Source: JAJDNH01 sp964552395 (GTDB taxonomy: Bacteria > Acidobacteriota > Thermoanaerobaculia > Thermoanaerobaculales > Sulfomarinibacteraceae). Taken from it: DNA of 64,000 nt. The notes under the pieces are model-generated. The model saw only the letters and a list, made by a program, of their open reading frames with translations. It did not search any database and was not told the origin of the DNA. Shown piece after piece: positions 16,297 through 25,513 of this stretch (the first letter of the stretch is position 1; each line of letters begins with the position of its first letter). The stretch is taken from contig CAZKGM010000001.1 in NCBI GenBank assembly GCA_964552395.1, forward strand, positions 269,840 through 333,839. Direction: 5' to 3'. A program made the position numbers and the translations under genes.

Positions 16297-18420
16297 TCAC
16301 CCGGAGCGGAGCCTGCCTCCACTGACGGCCAACTCCAGCAGCAGCGGCGCTGGATCGAAGCGCCGGCCATGGCGGTCGGCGAGCTCCTTCATGCGATCAA
16401 CCACAGTGCCGGCACCGATCGCATCCACGTGGTGAAACGGCCCGCCGCGGAACGGTGGAAAGCCGAGCCCCAGGACGGCGGCCACGTCGCCATCGCGAGG
16501 CGAGGAGACGATTCCCTCGCCGAGGCAATGTGCGGCTTCATTGACCATTAGCAGAACGAGTCGGTCCTGGATCTCGGCCTCGGTCATGCTGCGGTGTGGT
16601 CCAGCCTGGAGGAAGGTCCTGACCTCACGGTTGACCCTCTTCCGCCCCCGGCGTCCCGCCTCGGGGTAGCGGTAGAAGCCACGGCCGCTCTTGCGGCCCT
16701 TGAGGCCAGCCTCGAGCATGCGTGGCAGGACATCGGTGCCCTCGAGACCTCGTGCCGCGAAGGCGCGGCCCAGCTCAGCCGCCACGTGCGCCCCGACATC
16801 GATGCCGACCTCGTCGATCAGCGCCAGGGGCCCGACTGGGTAGCCGAAGTCCTTCATGGCGTCGTCGACGGCAAGGACGCCGGCACCCTCCTGCAGCAGG
16901 ACGACCGCCTCGTTGAGGTAGGGGGAGAGGATCCGGGTGGTGTAGAAGCCGGGTCTGTCCTTGACCGTGATGCAGGTCTTGCCTTGAGCGGTGCCGAACG
17001 CGTGCGCCGTCGCGGCCGCCCAGGGTGCTGTCTGCTCGGTAACGATGATCTCCAGCAGGGGCATCTTGGGCACGGGTGAGAAGTAGTGCATGCCGAGCAC
17101 CCTTTCAGGATGCTTGGCCCCGGCAGCGATCGCCGAGATGGGAAGGGCCGAGGTATTGGAGGCCAGGACCGCCTCGGCCGCCACCCGTTCCTCGGTTTCC
17201 ACAAGGAGCTGTCGCTTGAGCTCGAGATCCTCGAACACCGCCTCCACCACGAGGTCCGCGCCCTCGACGGCGTCCATCTCCTGGGTCAAGTTGAGGCGGG
17301 AAAAGCGTCGATCGTGCTCGATCCTGCGGATGGCTCCGGACCTGACCTGCTTGCGCAGGCCGGAGTCGACGGCCCTCGCCGTGGCGGCGAGTGCATCGTC
17401 CGAGATGTCGCGCACGACCACCGGGCACACACCGAGCGAGACCGAGGCGATCCCTGATCCCATGAGTCCGCCGCCGAGAACGGCGAGGCGGGTGACCGGA
17501 CGCGATGGGGCCGCCGTCACCGGTCTGGAAAGCGCCTTCATCGCGAAGAAGAGCCAGCGGAGGGCGCGGCTTTCGTCGCTCATGGCGAGCCGGCCGAAGT
17601 GCTCAGACTCCCGGTCGAGCCCCGCCTGGATACCGTGCTTGAGGCCCGTCTCGACACAGTCGAGGATCGCCGGCGGGGCGGGGTACAGGCCGCGGGTCCG
17701 GCGGGCGAGCTGTTGGCGAGCGGCGCGCACCACCAGCGCCCGGCCGGGGGGTGTCGAGGCGACCCGGTCGAGGAGCGTGCGCCTGCGTCGCCGGCGCTGC
17801 AGCCGCCCGTCCGCCAGCATTGCCGCCGCGCGCGCCGCCGTGTCGACGATGCCGCCCGGCGTTGTTATCGCATCGACGAGCCCGATCTGCAGGGCGCGCC
17901 GCGCACGAACGCGCCGGCCGGTGAGAAGAAGGGGTAGCCCGGCGATCAGTCCAACGCGCTCGATCAGGCGCTGGCTGCCGCCGCCCGCCGGGTTGAGGCC
18001 GACCAGCACCTCTGCCTGGGCGAAGACAGTCGCCGGGTCGTCGGAGGCGAGGATGTAGTGGCAAGCCAGCGCGACCTCGAGACCGCCTCCCAAGGCCGCG
18101 CCGTGGACTGCAGCAACGACCGGAGTCCGGCTGGACGCGACCCGGGACAGCAGCGCGTTTCCCTGACGCGACAGCGCTTCGGCTTCCTCGGCGGAGCTCA
18201 TCCCGTCCAACACCTCGAGGTCGGCGCCGGCGATGAAGGTCTCCTTCTTCGCGGACGCCAGGACTATCGCCCGCACCCGTTCGTCCTCGAGCAATGGGGC
18301 AGCCGACTCCAGGAACTCCTCGAGCAGCGCGGGGGACAGTGTGTTGACCGGCTTCGCTGGGTGATCGAGAGTCACCACGGCGATCCCGTCAGGGCGGATC
18401 TCGGTGCGAATCATCGCCAT
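16297..18420 (-). CDS. fatty-acid oxidation multifunctional protein: enoyl-CoA hydratase / 3-hydroxyacyl-CoA dehydrogenase (FadJ/FadB type)
   Basis: A 707-residue soluble enzyme. The N-terminal crotonase domain (residues 1 to about 200) has the oxyanion-hole segment HGAALGGGLEVALA with its catalytic Glu, and a second Glu in AQAEVLVGLNPAGGG. The NAD-binding 3-hydroxyacyl-CoA dehydrogenase domain begins about residue 315 with LAVLGGGLMGSGIA; SNTSALPI and GMHYFSPVPKMPL carry the catalytic His. A C-terminal 3HCDH domain has FGYPVGPLALIDEVGIDVG. It converts trans-enoyl-CoA to 3-ketoacyl-CoA, and the thiolase encoded 20 bases upstream completes the cycle. The start is fixed by GGAGGCGGCACG before ATG 18420. 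The linker after the crotonase domain is unusually Arg-rich. Confidence 0.93.
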   Translation of the reverse strand: MAMIRTEIRPDGIAVVTLDHPAKPVNTLSPALLEEFLESAAPLLEDERVRAIVLASAKKETFIAGADLEVLDGMSSAEEAEALSRQGNALLSRVASSRTPVVAAVHGAALGGGLEVALACHYILASDDPATVFAQAEVLVGLNPAGGGSQRLIERVGLIAGLPLLLTGRRVRARRALQIGLVDAITTPGGIVDTAARAAAMLADGRLQRRRRRRTLLDRVASTPPGRALVVRAARQQLARRTRGLYPAPPAILDCVETGLKHGIQAGLDRESEHFGRLAMSDESRALRWLFFAMKALSRPVTAAPSRPVTRLAVLGGGLMGSGIASVSLGVCPVVVRDISDDALAATARAVDSGLRKQVRSGAIRRIEHDRRFSRLNLTQEMDAVEGADLVVEAVFEDLELKRQLLVETEERVAAEAVLASNTSALPISAIAAGAKHPERVLGMHYFSPVPKMPLLEIIVTEQTAPWAAATAHAFGTAQGKTCITVKDRPGFYTTRILSPYLNEAVVLLQEGAGVLAVDDAMKDFGYPVGPLALIDEVGIDVGAHVAAELGRAFAARGLEGTDVLPRMLEAGLKGRKSGRGFYRYPEAGRRGRKRVNREVRTFLQAGPHRSMTEAEIQDRLVLLMVNEAAHCLGEGIVSSPRDGDVAAVLGLGFPPFRGGPFHHVDAIGAGTVVDRMKELADRHGRRFDPAPLLLELAVSGGRLRSG

Positions 18421-18439
18421 CGTGCCGCCTCCGGCACAG

Positions 18440-19738
18440 TCATGCCCGCTCCAGGACCATGGCGATCCCGATCGCGCCGGAGGCGCAGGCGGCAACCAGG
18501 CCGAAGCGAGCGTTCTCATGGCGCATCCGGTCGCAGCAGGTGGCGATCAGCCGACCACCGGTGGCACCGAATGGATGACCGACGGCGAGCGACCCACCCC
18601 ACGCGTTGAGGCGTCCAGTCTCGATCGGTTCCATCGGCTCGGCAAGGCCGAGCCGTTCCCGGCAGAACGTCTCATCCTCCAGCAAACCGAGAACCGCCAG
18701 CACCTGGGCGGCGAACGCCTCGTGGAGCTCGACCACACCGACGTCGGCGAGGCCGACCCCGGCCGCCTCCAGGGCGCGGGGAATGGTGACGGCCGGTCCG
18801 AGCAGCAGCTCCTCGAGCGGATCCAGACCTGCAACCGAGGAGGAACGAACGGTCGCGAGGGGCTCGAGGCCGAGATTCTGGGCGGCCTTCTCGCTCGCGA
18901 GCAACACTGCCGAGGCGCCGTCGGTGAGGTATGAGCTGTTGCCGGCGGTCAGGGTACCGAAGCGCCGGTCGAAGGCCGGGCGCAGCGCCGCGAGCTTCTC
19001 CGGGCCGGTGTCGCCGCGGATGCCGTTGTCGGTCCTCATCGGAGCAAAGGACGGGGCCGCGAACATGGGGACGATCTGGCGAGTGAGCAGTCCGTTGGCC
19101 GTAGCCTCGGCGGCTCGGTAGTGAGAGCGGGCAGCGTACGCATCCTGCGCTTCACGGGTGATGCCGAGCCGTTTGGCCAGGCGTTCGCCGTTCTCTCCCA
19201 TCACCTCGCCGGTACTGAACTCGGCCAGCGCCAGCGGCTCCGGCAGGAGATCGGAGAGACGCAACCCGGCGAGGAGGCGAAGGTAGCCGCCGAGGCCCTT
19301 GGCCCGCTGGGCGGCGATGAGCCGTCTCCGAATGCTGCGCCGGTACCGGATCGGGGCGTCGGAGAGAGTCTCCGCACCGGCGGCGATGGCAACCTCCGCC
19401 GCGCCGGTGGCGATGGCGCGGACACAATCGAGTGCCGACTGCAGGGAGGAGACACACGCGACCGTGACCGTGTGGGCGGGGCAACTGTTGGCGAGCCCCG
19501 AGCCGAGGACCACCTCGCGTCCAAGGTTCGAGGTGTGGGGGTCGGCGATCACCGTTCCCATCACGAGCAGGTCGACGACGTGTGGGTCAATGCGGGTGCG
19601 GTGCAGCAGGCCGGCCACGGCTGCCCGACCGAGGTCGTAGGTGCCGAGGTCGCGGAATGCCGTGCCCGATCGGCAGAACGGGGTCCTGCACCCGTCCACC
19701 ACCACGACGGACCTGACGTCCCGCGGAGCAGGTGTCAT
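18440..19738 (-). CDS. acetyl-CoA acyltransferase (3-ketoacyl-CoA thiolase, FadI/FadA type)
   Basis: A 432-residue degradative thiolase cleaving 3-ketoacyl-CoA to acetyl-CoA and a shortened acyl-CoA. The nucleophile is Cys95 in VTVACVSSLQS. The catalytic His residues lie in ELHEAFAAQ and GHPFGATGGR, and the second Cys in ACASGAIGI near the C-terminus. Its length and the insert between the two halves fit FadI-like beta subunits paired with FadJ-like alpha subunits. First gene of a two-gene operon with the FadJ-type gene. A TAAGAC box 6 bases before ATG 19738 suggests a leaderless message. No FadR-like operator was recognised. Confidence 0.93.
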   Translation of the reverse strand: MTPAPRDVRSVVVVDGCRTPFCRSGTAFRDLGTYDLGRAAVAGLLHRTRIDPHVVDLLVMGTVIADPHTSNLGREVVLGSGLANSCPAHTVTVACVSSLQSALDCVRAIATGAAEVAIAAGAETLSDAPIRYRRSIRRRLIAAQRAKGLGGYLRLLAGLRLSDLLPEPLALAEFSTGEVMGENGERLAKRLGITREAQDAYAARSHYRAAEATANGLLTRQIVPMFAAPSFAPMRTDNGIRGDTGPEKLAALRPAFDRRFGTLTAGNSSYLTDGASAVLLASEKAAQNLGLEPLATVRSSSVAGLDPLEELLLGPAVTIPRALEAAGVGLADVGVVELHEAFAAQVLAVLGLLEDETFCRERLGLAEPMEPIETGRLNAWGGSLAVGHPFGATGGRLIATCCDRMRHENARFGLVAACASGAIGIAMVLERA

Positions 19739-19744
19739 GACAGA

Positions 19745-19750
19745 GTCTTA
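19745..19750 (-). promoter_or_regulatory. -10-like box for a leaderless transcript of the thiolase operon
   Basis: TAAGAC on the minus strand with 6 bases (TCTGTC) to ATG 19738. It is a weaker match than the TACAAT/TATAAT boxes elsewhere but has the same spacing. Confidence 0.35.
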
Positions 19751-19934
19751 CCATCGCCGGAGCCGAGTCACAACTACTTCCACTCCGGCCTGGATGTCGG
19801 CTCCGGGAACATCATGGTTGCAGCTACGTACTGCACCGTGTGATCATGACCTCCAGGAACACGGAATCGAGTATCTCGCTGGTGACGGCCGACAGTTGTC
19901 GCCGACAGAGAAGCGGAGAACGGAAGGAGTACCT

Positions 19935-20705
19935 ATGTTGAAGCGACTCATGATGATTGGTCTCGGAGTGTCCATGCTGGTCCTGCCGGCGTCGGCGATG
20001 AACCTGCAGGACATCATCGCCAAGAACCTCGACGCGCGGGGCGGCAAGGACAAGCTCCTGGCGGTGAACAGCGTCGTCATTACCGGGACGATGCACATGC
20101 CGAACGGGATGGAAGCTCCCTTCACGTGGAAGTGGGAGCGTCCCGACAAGCTGCGCATGGAGTTCACGCTGCAGGGGATGACCGGGGTCCAGGCCTACGA
20201 CGGAACGACGGCGTGGATGCTGATGCCGTTCATGGGGAAGACCGAACCCGAGAAGATGCCGGAGGAAGCCGCCAAGCGTGTCGAGGAGCAGGCGGACTTC
20301 GACGGTCCCTTCCTGGACACCGAAAAGAAGGGCTACAAGCTCGAGCTCGTCGACGAGAAGCCGGTGACCGTCGAGGGCACCGATGCCTACAAGGTGAAGG
20401 TAACCAATAAGTTCGGAGACGTGACGTACCTGTACCTGGACACGGAGTACTTCCTGCCGTTCAAGGAAGAGGGCAAGAGGACCATCCGCGGGCAGGAGAT
20501 CGAGTTTGAGGCCTCGATTGGTGACTACAAGAAGGTTGATGGCCTGCTCTTCCCGTTCTCCACCCAGAGCAAGATGAAGGGGAGCGAGCAGGGGCAGTCG
20601 ATCACATTCGACAAGATCGAGATCGGGAAGGACATTGACGACGCCGAGTTCGTGATGCCGGAGCCGAAGCCGACGGCCGTTCCCGAGGACCAGAAGCAGA
20701 AGTGA
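19935..20705 (+). CDS. exported LolA-fold outer-membrane lipoprotein-sorting-like protein
   Basis: A 256-residue exported protein with the signal peptide MLKRLMMIGLGVSMLVLPASA. The mature N-terminus has the helix DIIAKNLDARGGKDKLLAV, common in outer-membrane lipoprotein-sorting proteins annotated with the LolA fold. Beta strands with FTWKWERPDKLRMEF and a C-terminal VDGLLFPFS segment follow. It is rich in Lys and Glu, unlike its Arg-rich neighbours, suggesting high expression in the periplasm. GGAAGGAG precedes ATG 19935. Its cargo is unknown. The gap 19751-19934 shows no gene. Confidence 0.65.
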   Translation: MLKRLMMIGLGVSMLVLPASAMNLQDIIAKNLDARGGKDKLLAVNSVVITGTMHMPNGMEAPFTWKWERPDKLRMEFTLQGMTGVQAYDGTTAWMLMPFMGKTEPEKMPEEAAKRVEEQADFDGPFLDTEKKGYKLELVDEKPVTVEGTDAYKVKVTNKFGDVTYLYLDTEYFLPFKEEGKRTIRGQEIEFEASIGDYKKVDGLLFPFSTQSKMKGSEQGQSITFDKIEIGKDIDDAEFVMPEPKPTAVPEDQKQK

Positions 20706-20816
20706 ACGGCGGTCGTGCGCGGGAATCAGGACCTTTGGGCCCCGGCTCGGTTCTGCTACCGAGGGCCGCGACTGTACGTGTTTGTGCGGGCGTAGTTGAT
20801 GAAGAGGAGGAGCATG

Positions 20817-23800
20817 ATGAGGACGAGTGCACAGGTCCTGGCGGGGGCCGCGCTGGTTGCTGCCGCCGCGACGGCTTTCGGCGCAGGTGACGTCACCGTC
20901 ACCTCCGCCACTTTCGGCGGCGTCAGAGCCCGTTCGATCGGTCCCGCGCTCATGAGCGGGCGGATCTCAGCCGTTGAGGCGGTCCCGGGAGACCAGCTCA
21001 CGATCTGGGTCGGCTCAGCGGGCGGTGGGCTGTGGAAGTCGGTCAACGACGGCCTCACGTTCAAGCCCGTTTTCGATGACGAGACACAGTCGATCGGGGC
21101 GGTTCGGGTCGATCCCTCCCACCCCGACACGGTGTGGGTGGGAACCGGCGAGCCCTGGATGCGGAACAGCGTCAGTGTCGGCGATGGGGTCTACAGGACC
21201 ACCGACGGCGGCGACACCTGGAAGCACCTCGGGCTCGAGGATACGGAGCACATCGCCGGCATTGTGGTTGACCCGAAGGCCAGCGACACCGTGCTCGTCT
21301 GTGCGACCGGCCACCTCTGGGACCCCAACCAGGAACGAGGGGTGTTCAAGACCGAGGATGGCGGCCGGAGCTGGACCAAGGTGCTCTACGTCGACGACAA
21401 CACCGGCTGCTCCGACATGGCCGCCGATCCGCAGGACCCGCACATCCTGTACGCGGGCATGTGGCAGTTCCGGCGCAGCCCCGACTTCTTCACCTCGGGA
21501 GGGCCGGGCAGCGGCCTGTACCGCTCGAAGGACGGCGGCACGACCTGGGTCCGCCTCACCGAAGGGCTGCCGGCGGGCGAGCTGGGGCGGATCGCGGTGG
21601 CGGTGGCGCCGTCGCGTCCCAACGTCGTGTACGCGGTGGTGGAGTCGAAGGACACGGCTCTGTACCGTTCGGACGACCTGGGGGAGCACTGGACGAAGCT
21701 GTCGACGTCGGCGGTGGTGCAGGCGCGACCGTTCTACTTCGCGGCCCTGACCGTCGATCCCAACGACTTCAATACGGTCTACAAGGCGGGGTTCGGGCTG
21801 GGCGTTTCCGAAGACGGAGGGCAGACGTTCACCGGGACGGCCGGCCAGGTGCACAGCGACATTCACGCCGTCTGGGTCGATCCCACGAACTCTCACCGTC
21901 TGGTGATCGGCACCGATGGCGGCGCCTACCTCTCCACCGACAGAGGCAACAACTGGCGCCATTTCCGGAACCTGCCGGTGTCGCAGTTCTACCACGTGAG
22001 CGTGGACAACGCGCGTCCGTACCGAGTCTACGGCGGCCTACAGGACAACGGCTCATGGAGCGCGCCGTCGCGGAGCTCGGGCGGCATCCAGGCGCGCGAC
22101 TGGCGGATGATCGGCTTCGGCGACGGCTTCTGGGCCTTCGCCGATCCCAGCGATGACAACGTCATGTATGCGGAGTACCAGGGCGGCAACCTGCTCCGCG
22201 TGTCGCGTGCGACCGGTGAGACAAAGGAGATCAGGCCCTACGCCCGCGAGGGCGAGACCAAGTTGCGCTTCAACTGGAACACGCCGGTCTACCTCAGCCC
22301 GGAGCAACCGGGGACGGTCTACATAGGGGCCCAGTACCTGTTCCGGTCGGGCGACCGCGGCGACTCGTGGCAGCGTATCTCTCCAGACCTCACGACCAAC
22401 GACCCGGCCCTGCAGCGGCAGGATGACACCGGCGGCCTGACCATCGACAACTCAACGGCCGAGAACCACACCACGATCTACGCCATCAGCGAGTCGCCCC
22501 GCAACGCCGACGTCATCTGGGCGGGGACCGATGACGGCAACCTGCAACTGACCCGGGACGGTGGAGGCACCTGGTCCAACGTGGCTCCCAACGTCCCCGG
22601 TCTGCCCGGGCCGACGTGGGTGTCGAGCGTGCAGGCGAGCCGCTACGCCGATGGGACCGCCTACGTGACCTTCGACGGCCACCGCCGGGGTGACATGTCT
22701 CCTCACGTCTATCGGACGACAGACTTCGGAACGACGTGGGAGACGCTGGCCAGCGACGGGGTCGACGGCTACGCTCACGTCATCCGAGAGGACAGCGTGC
22801 GCCCGGACCTGCTCTTCCTCGGCACCGAACGAGGACTCTACGTCAGCCTCGACGGCGGCAGCCAGTGGGCCCGATTCAAGGGCAACCTGCCGAAGGTCGC
22901 GGTGTGCGACCTGGCCATCCAGGAGCGGGAGGGCGACCTCGTGCTCGCTACCCACGGCCGCGGCATCTACATCATCGACGACCTGTCGCCGATCCGCGCC
23001 CTCACTCGAAAGACCCTGGAGTCGAAGGTCGCGTTGTTGCCTGCGCGGCCGGCCGAGATGCCGATAGAGGGCGTGTCGTGGCCGTTCGTAGGCGACGACG
23101 ACTTCGTCGGTGACAACCCGCGCGAGGAAGCCGTCATCACCTACTGGCTGAAGAGACGTCACCTCATGGGTGACCTCAAGGTGGAGGTCTTCAACGCCGA
23201 CGGGAAGCTCCTGACGACGTTGGCCGGTGGCAAGCGGGTCGGGATCAACCGGGTGGCATGGCCAATGCGTCTCAAGCCGCCGAAGGTGCCGCCCGCAACC
23301 AGCCTGGTGCCGGCCTTCGTCGGGCCGCGCGTTCCCGAGGGGACCTACAAGATCAAGCTCATCAAGGGCGAGACAACGCTCGACGGGCAGGTGACGCTGG
23401 TCGCCGACCCGCGCTCCCCACACTCGACGGAGGACCGGGCGCTGCAGCAGAAGACAGCGCTCGCCCTCTACTACGACCTCGAGCGGCTGACCTACACGGT
23501 GGATGCAGTCGCGGACGCACGCGATCAGGCACGCAAACGGGTGGGGAGTGCAAAGAAGCACCGGCGGCTGGCCGACCGCCTCGGCAAGCTCGCGGACCGC
23601 CTCGAGGCGATGCGCAAGGAGCTGGTGGCGACCAGGAAGGGCCAGATCACCGGCGAGGAGAAGCTGCGCGAGAAGCTGGGCGAGCTCTACGGTGCGGTGA
23701 GCCGTTACGATGGCCGTCCGACCGACTCGCAGCTCGAGCGCCAGGCCATCCTCGAGAAGCAGCTGACGGATGCGGAGGCGAAGCTGAAGGCGACGGTTTC

Positions 23801-23987
23801 CGGAGAGCTGGCGGAGGTGAACGAGCAGCTTCAGAGGCGCAAGCTCGAGCCGATAACGGTCCTGTCCCGGAGCGAGTGGGACTCGCGCCAGGAGAAAGGG
23901 GGAGGGGTCGGTGCCGCGGCCTTCGGCGAAGCCGGCGAGTGGTCCGACCTGGTTCGCGCGCTGCAGGGCGTGTCGCTGCCGTTCTGA
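20817..23987 (+). CDS. large secreted Asp-box (BNR/sortilin VPS10-type) beta-propeller protein
   Basis: A 1056-residue exported protein. The signal peptide MRTSAQVLAGAALVAAAATAFGAG is followed by repeated Asp-box motifs (S/T-x-D-x-G-x-x-W/F): NDGLTF, TDGGDTW, EDGGRSW, KDGGTTW, DDLGEHW, EDGGQTF, TDRGNNW, GDRGDSW, RDGGGTW, TDFGTTW and LDGGSQW. This implies one or two beta-propellers of the sialidase/sortilin class over residues about 30-700. A beta-sandwich segment and a Lys/Arg-rich coiled-coil tail (about 880-1000) follow. No sialidase Arg triad was identified, so binding or scaffolding is as likely as glycosidase activity despite common glycosyl-hydrolase annotations. AGGAGG 6 bases before ATG 20817 favours it over ATG 20814, ATG 20799 and TTG 20796. 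Confidence 0.82.
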   Translation: MRTSAQVLAGAALVAAAATAFGAGDVTVTSATFGGVRARSIGPALMSGRISAVEAVPGDQLTIWVGSAGGGLWKSVNDGLTFKPVFDDETQSIGAVRVDPSHPDTVWVGTGEPWMRNSVSVGDGVYRTTDGGDTWKHLGLEDTEHIAGIVVDPKASDTVLVCATGHLWDPNQERGVFKTEDGGRSWTKVLYVDDNTGCSDMAADPQDPHILYAGMWQFRRSPDFFTSGGPGSGLYRSKDGGTTWVRLTEGLPAGELGRIAVAVAPSRPNVVYAVVESKDTALYRSDDLGEHWTKLSTSAVVQARPFYFAALTVDPNDFNTVYKAGFGLGVSEDGGQTFTGTAGQVHSDIHAVWVDPTNSHRLVIGTDGGAYLSTDRGNNWRHFRNLPVSQFYHVSVDNARPYRVYGGLQDNGSWSAPSRSSGGIQARDWRMIGFGDGFWAFADPSDDNVMYAEYQGGNLLRVSRATGETKEIRPYAREGETKLRFNWNTPVYLSPEQPGTVYIGAQYLFRSGDRGDSWQRISPDLTTNDPALQRQDDTGGLTIDNSTAENHTTIYAISESPRNADVIWAGTDDGNLQLTRDGGGTWSNVAPNVPGLPGPTWVSSVQASRYADGTAYVTFDGHRRGDMSPHVYRTTDFGTTWETLASDGVDGYAHVIREDSVRPDLLFLGTERGLYVSLDGGSQWARFKGNLPKVAVCDLAIQEREGDLVLATHGRGIYIIDDLSPIRALTRKTLESKVALLPARPAEMPIEGVSWPFVGDDDFVGDNPREEAVITYWLKRRHLMGDLKVEVFNADGKLLTTLAGGKRVGINRVAWPMRLKPPKVPPATSLVPAFVGPRVPEGTYKIKLIKGETTLDGQVTLVADPRSPHSTEDRALQQKTALALYYDLERLTYTVDAVADARDQARKRVGSAKKHRRLADRLGKLADRLEAMRKELVATRKGQITGEEKLREKLGELYGAVSRYDGRPTDSQLERQAILEKQLTDAEAKLKATVSGELAEVNEQLQRRKLEPITVLSRSEWDSRQEKGGGVGAAAFGEAGEWSDLVRALQGVSLPF

Positions 23988-24054
23988 GCGGTTCGCAGCC
24001 TGTGAGGGTTGCACAGTCGCGTGAAGCGAGGTGGGCGATGTGATGGTGTGAGGT

Positions 24055-24077
24055 GCGGCCCTTCCCGGCCGCTCTTT
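24055..24077 (+). terminator. rho-independent-type terminator after the Asp-box gene
   Basis: GCGGCC-CTTCCC-GGCCGC (24055-24072), a perfect 6-bp GC stem, is followed by TCTTT. It lies 67 bases after the stop at 23987 and just ahead of the next promoter. Confidence 0.55.
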
Positions 24078-24104
24078 GCACCGGCGCCGCTCCGAGCGGG
24101 CGCG

Positions 24105-24110
24105 TATAAT
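24105..24110 (+). promoter_or_regulatory. consensus -10 box for a leaderless transcript of the PEBP gene
   Basis: A perfect TATAAT exactly 6 bases before ATG 24117. No obvious -35 and no Shine-Dalgarno. This is the clearest leaderless candidate in the window. Confidence 0.6.
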
Positions 24111-24116
24111 CGGTGC

Positions 24117-24704
24117 ATGGGCGGCTTGACCACGTTGGCGTCGGTGTTCGCCGTGGCCGTCGGGTTGGTCTGGAGTCCGGCGTGCGCTGCTCAGAAGGAG
24201 CCGGAGACGCCGACGGCGGCGGCTTCCGGACAAGCGGCCCGGGAGGCTGTCATGGAGAGCTTCCGTATCACCTCGTCGGCGTTCAGCGAGGGCAGCCCGA
24301 TCCCGGCCCGCTACGCCGCCGACGGCGAGGACATCAGCCCGCCGCTCGAGATCCACGACCCGCCGGCGGGCACCCGGAGTCTTGCTCTGGTGATGGACGA
24401 CCCCGACGCCCCGGTCGGGACGTGGATCCACTGGGTGGTGTGGAGGATCCCGGCCCAGACTCGTGAGATCCGGGCGGGGGAGGTTCCCGCGGGCGCGGTG
24501 GAAGGTCGCAACAGCTGGGGACGCACCGGCTATGGCGGACCGGCGCCTCCCTCCGGGACTCACCGCTACTTCTTCAAGCTCTACGCGCTGGACGCCTCCA
24601 TGGAGCTGCCCCCGACGACAGACAAGGCCGCCCTCCTGAAGGCCATCGCTGGCCACGTTCTGGGACGCGCACAGCTGATGGGCACGTACTCGCGTGGACG
24701 GTGA
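24117..24704 (+). CDS. exported YbhB/YbcL-family PEBP (phosphatidylethanolamine-binding-like) protein
   Basis: A 195-residue protein with an N-terminal signal segment (LASVFAVAVGLVWSPACA; a Cys lies at its end, so a lipoprotein is possible). The PEBP fold follows with the anion-binding motifs SLALVMDDPDAP, TWIHWVVWRI and GYGGPAPPSGTHRYFFKLYALD. Bacterial YbhB proteins have no firmly established reaction. ATG 24117 is set by TATAAT 6 bases upstream. The gene end overlaps the ferredoxin start by 11 bases, so the two share a transcript. Confidence 0.88.
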   Translation: MGGLTTLASVFAVAVGLVWSPACAAQKEPETPTAAASGQAAREAVMESFRITSSAFSEGSPIPARYAADGEDISPPLEIHDPPAGTRSLALVMDDPDAPVGTWIHWVVWRIPAQTREIRAGEVPAGAVEGRNSWGRTGYGGPAPPSGTHRYFFKLYALDASMELPPTTDKAALLKAIAGHVLGRAQLMGTYSRGR

Positions 24705-25089
24705 CCTGGGCGCTAACGAGCACGGGCCTGGGGATGACCGGGCACGCAGCAGGTTGGAGGAGATCGGCGCCCTCACGGCCCGGCGTCACATCTTCCTCTG
24801 TTGCGACCAGAGAGTGCCCAAGTGCTGCGATCGGGAGACCTCGCTCGAGTCCTGGGACTATCTCAAGCGCCGGCTGAATGAGCTCGGACTCGTGGGGGAG
24901 GGAGGCGTGCTGCGCACCAAGGCCGGCTGTCTGCGTGTCTGCGTGGACGGGCCGGTCGCGGTCGTCTACCCGGAAGGGGTTTGGTACCGGCGTTGCAAGC
25001 CGGCGGCGCTCGAGCGCATCATCAAGGAGCACCTCATCGGCGGCAGGGTGGTCGAGGACCTGCTGATCGCCCAGCACCGGCTGGGATAG
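24694..25089 (+). CDS. thioredoxin-like [2Fe-2S] ferredoxin
   Basis: A 131-residue soluble protein of the thioredoxin-fold 2Fe-2S ferredoxin family (as in Clostridium pasteurianum 2Fe-2S ferredoxin and NuoE C-terminal domains). Cluster ligands are probably among FLCCDQRVPKCC and the second pair in TKAGCLRVCVDGP; PVAVVYPEGVWYRR follows as in the family. GTG 24694 overlaps the end of the PEBP gene, indicating translational coupling. No obvious redox partner gene is adjacent. Function in electron transfer is inferred from the family only. Confidence 0.8.
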   Translation: MDGDLGANEHGPGDDRARSRLEEIGALTARRHIFLCCDQRVPKCCDRETSLESWDYLKRRLNELGLVGEGGVLRTKAGCLRVCVDGPVAVVYPEGVWYRRCKPAALERIIKEHLIGGRVVEDLLIAQHRLG

Positions 25090-25123
25090 CCTGGATCACG
25101 CTTCCGCTCTCGTGAGCGGTACG

Positions 25124-25144
25124 CGCCGGACGCTCCTTCCGGCG
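25124..25144. terminator. hairpin between convergent genes
   Basis: CGCCGGA (25124-25130) pairs with TCCGGCG (25138-25144) around a 7-base loop, between the stops of the ferredoxin gene and the small membrane protein gene. No strong U tract on either strand. Confidence 0.35.
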
Positions 25145-25162
25145 GCGTGCAGCACAGCACAC

Positions 25163-25447
25163 TCAGGCGGCGGAGAAAATCCTGACGGCGCCCCAGACCA
25201 GACCGCCGACCAGCAGCAAGGGGAACAGGAAGACGAGCCCGACGCCGAGCAGCACCGGGCCTGCCACCAACAGGCCGATCACTCCGAGTACCAGCATCAA
25301 CAGGCCCTTGAGAGTGAATGCGACCAGCGACAGCGGCAGCAGGAGGAGCTTGAAAGCCACCTTGAGCAGCCCGATGACCAGGGCAACCGCACCCACGATG
25401 ACCCCGCCGACCACGAGCAACCCGAGAATACCTATCGCCTCGAACAT
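25163..25447 (-). CDS. small integral membrane protein of unknown function
   Basis: A 94-residue protein made almost entirely of three hydrophobic segments rich in Leu, Val and Gly (ILGLLVVGGVIVGAVALVIG; KGLLMLVLGVIGLLVAG; LLGVGLVFLFPLLLVGGLVW), short enough to form a helical hairpin bundle. GGAGGTCGTC before ATG 25447 fixes the start against an upstream TTG. It sits between the ferredoxin gene (convergent) and the response regulator (same strand, 66 bases). No family recognised. Confidence 0.6.
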   Translation of the reverse strand: MFEAIGILGLLVVGGVIVGAVALVIGLLKVAFKLLLLPLSLVAFTLKGLLMLVLGVIGLLVAGPVLLGVGLVFLFPLLLVGGLVWGAVRIFSAA

Positions 25448-25513
25448 GACGACCTCCGTTGACAAGATACGTGCAGCAGGTGGAAAAGGTTCCAGGAGCG
25501 AGGACGTGGAACG

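Noticed and set aside
22452..24776. 774-codon open frame antisense to the Asp-box protein and PEBP genes
   Set aside because: Spans two real genes and their terminator; no recognisable fold or signal.
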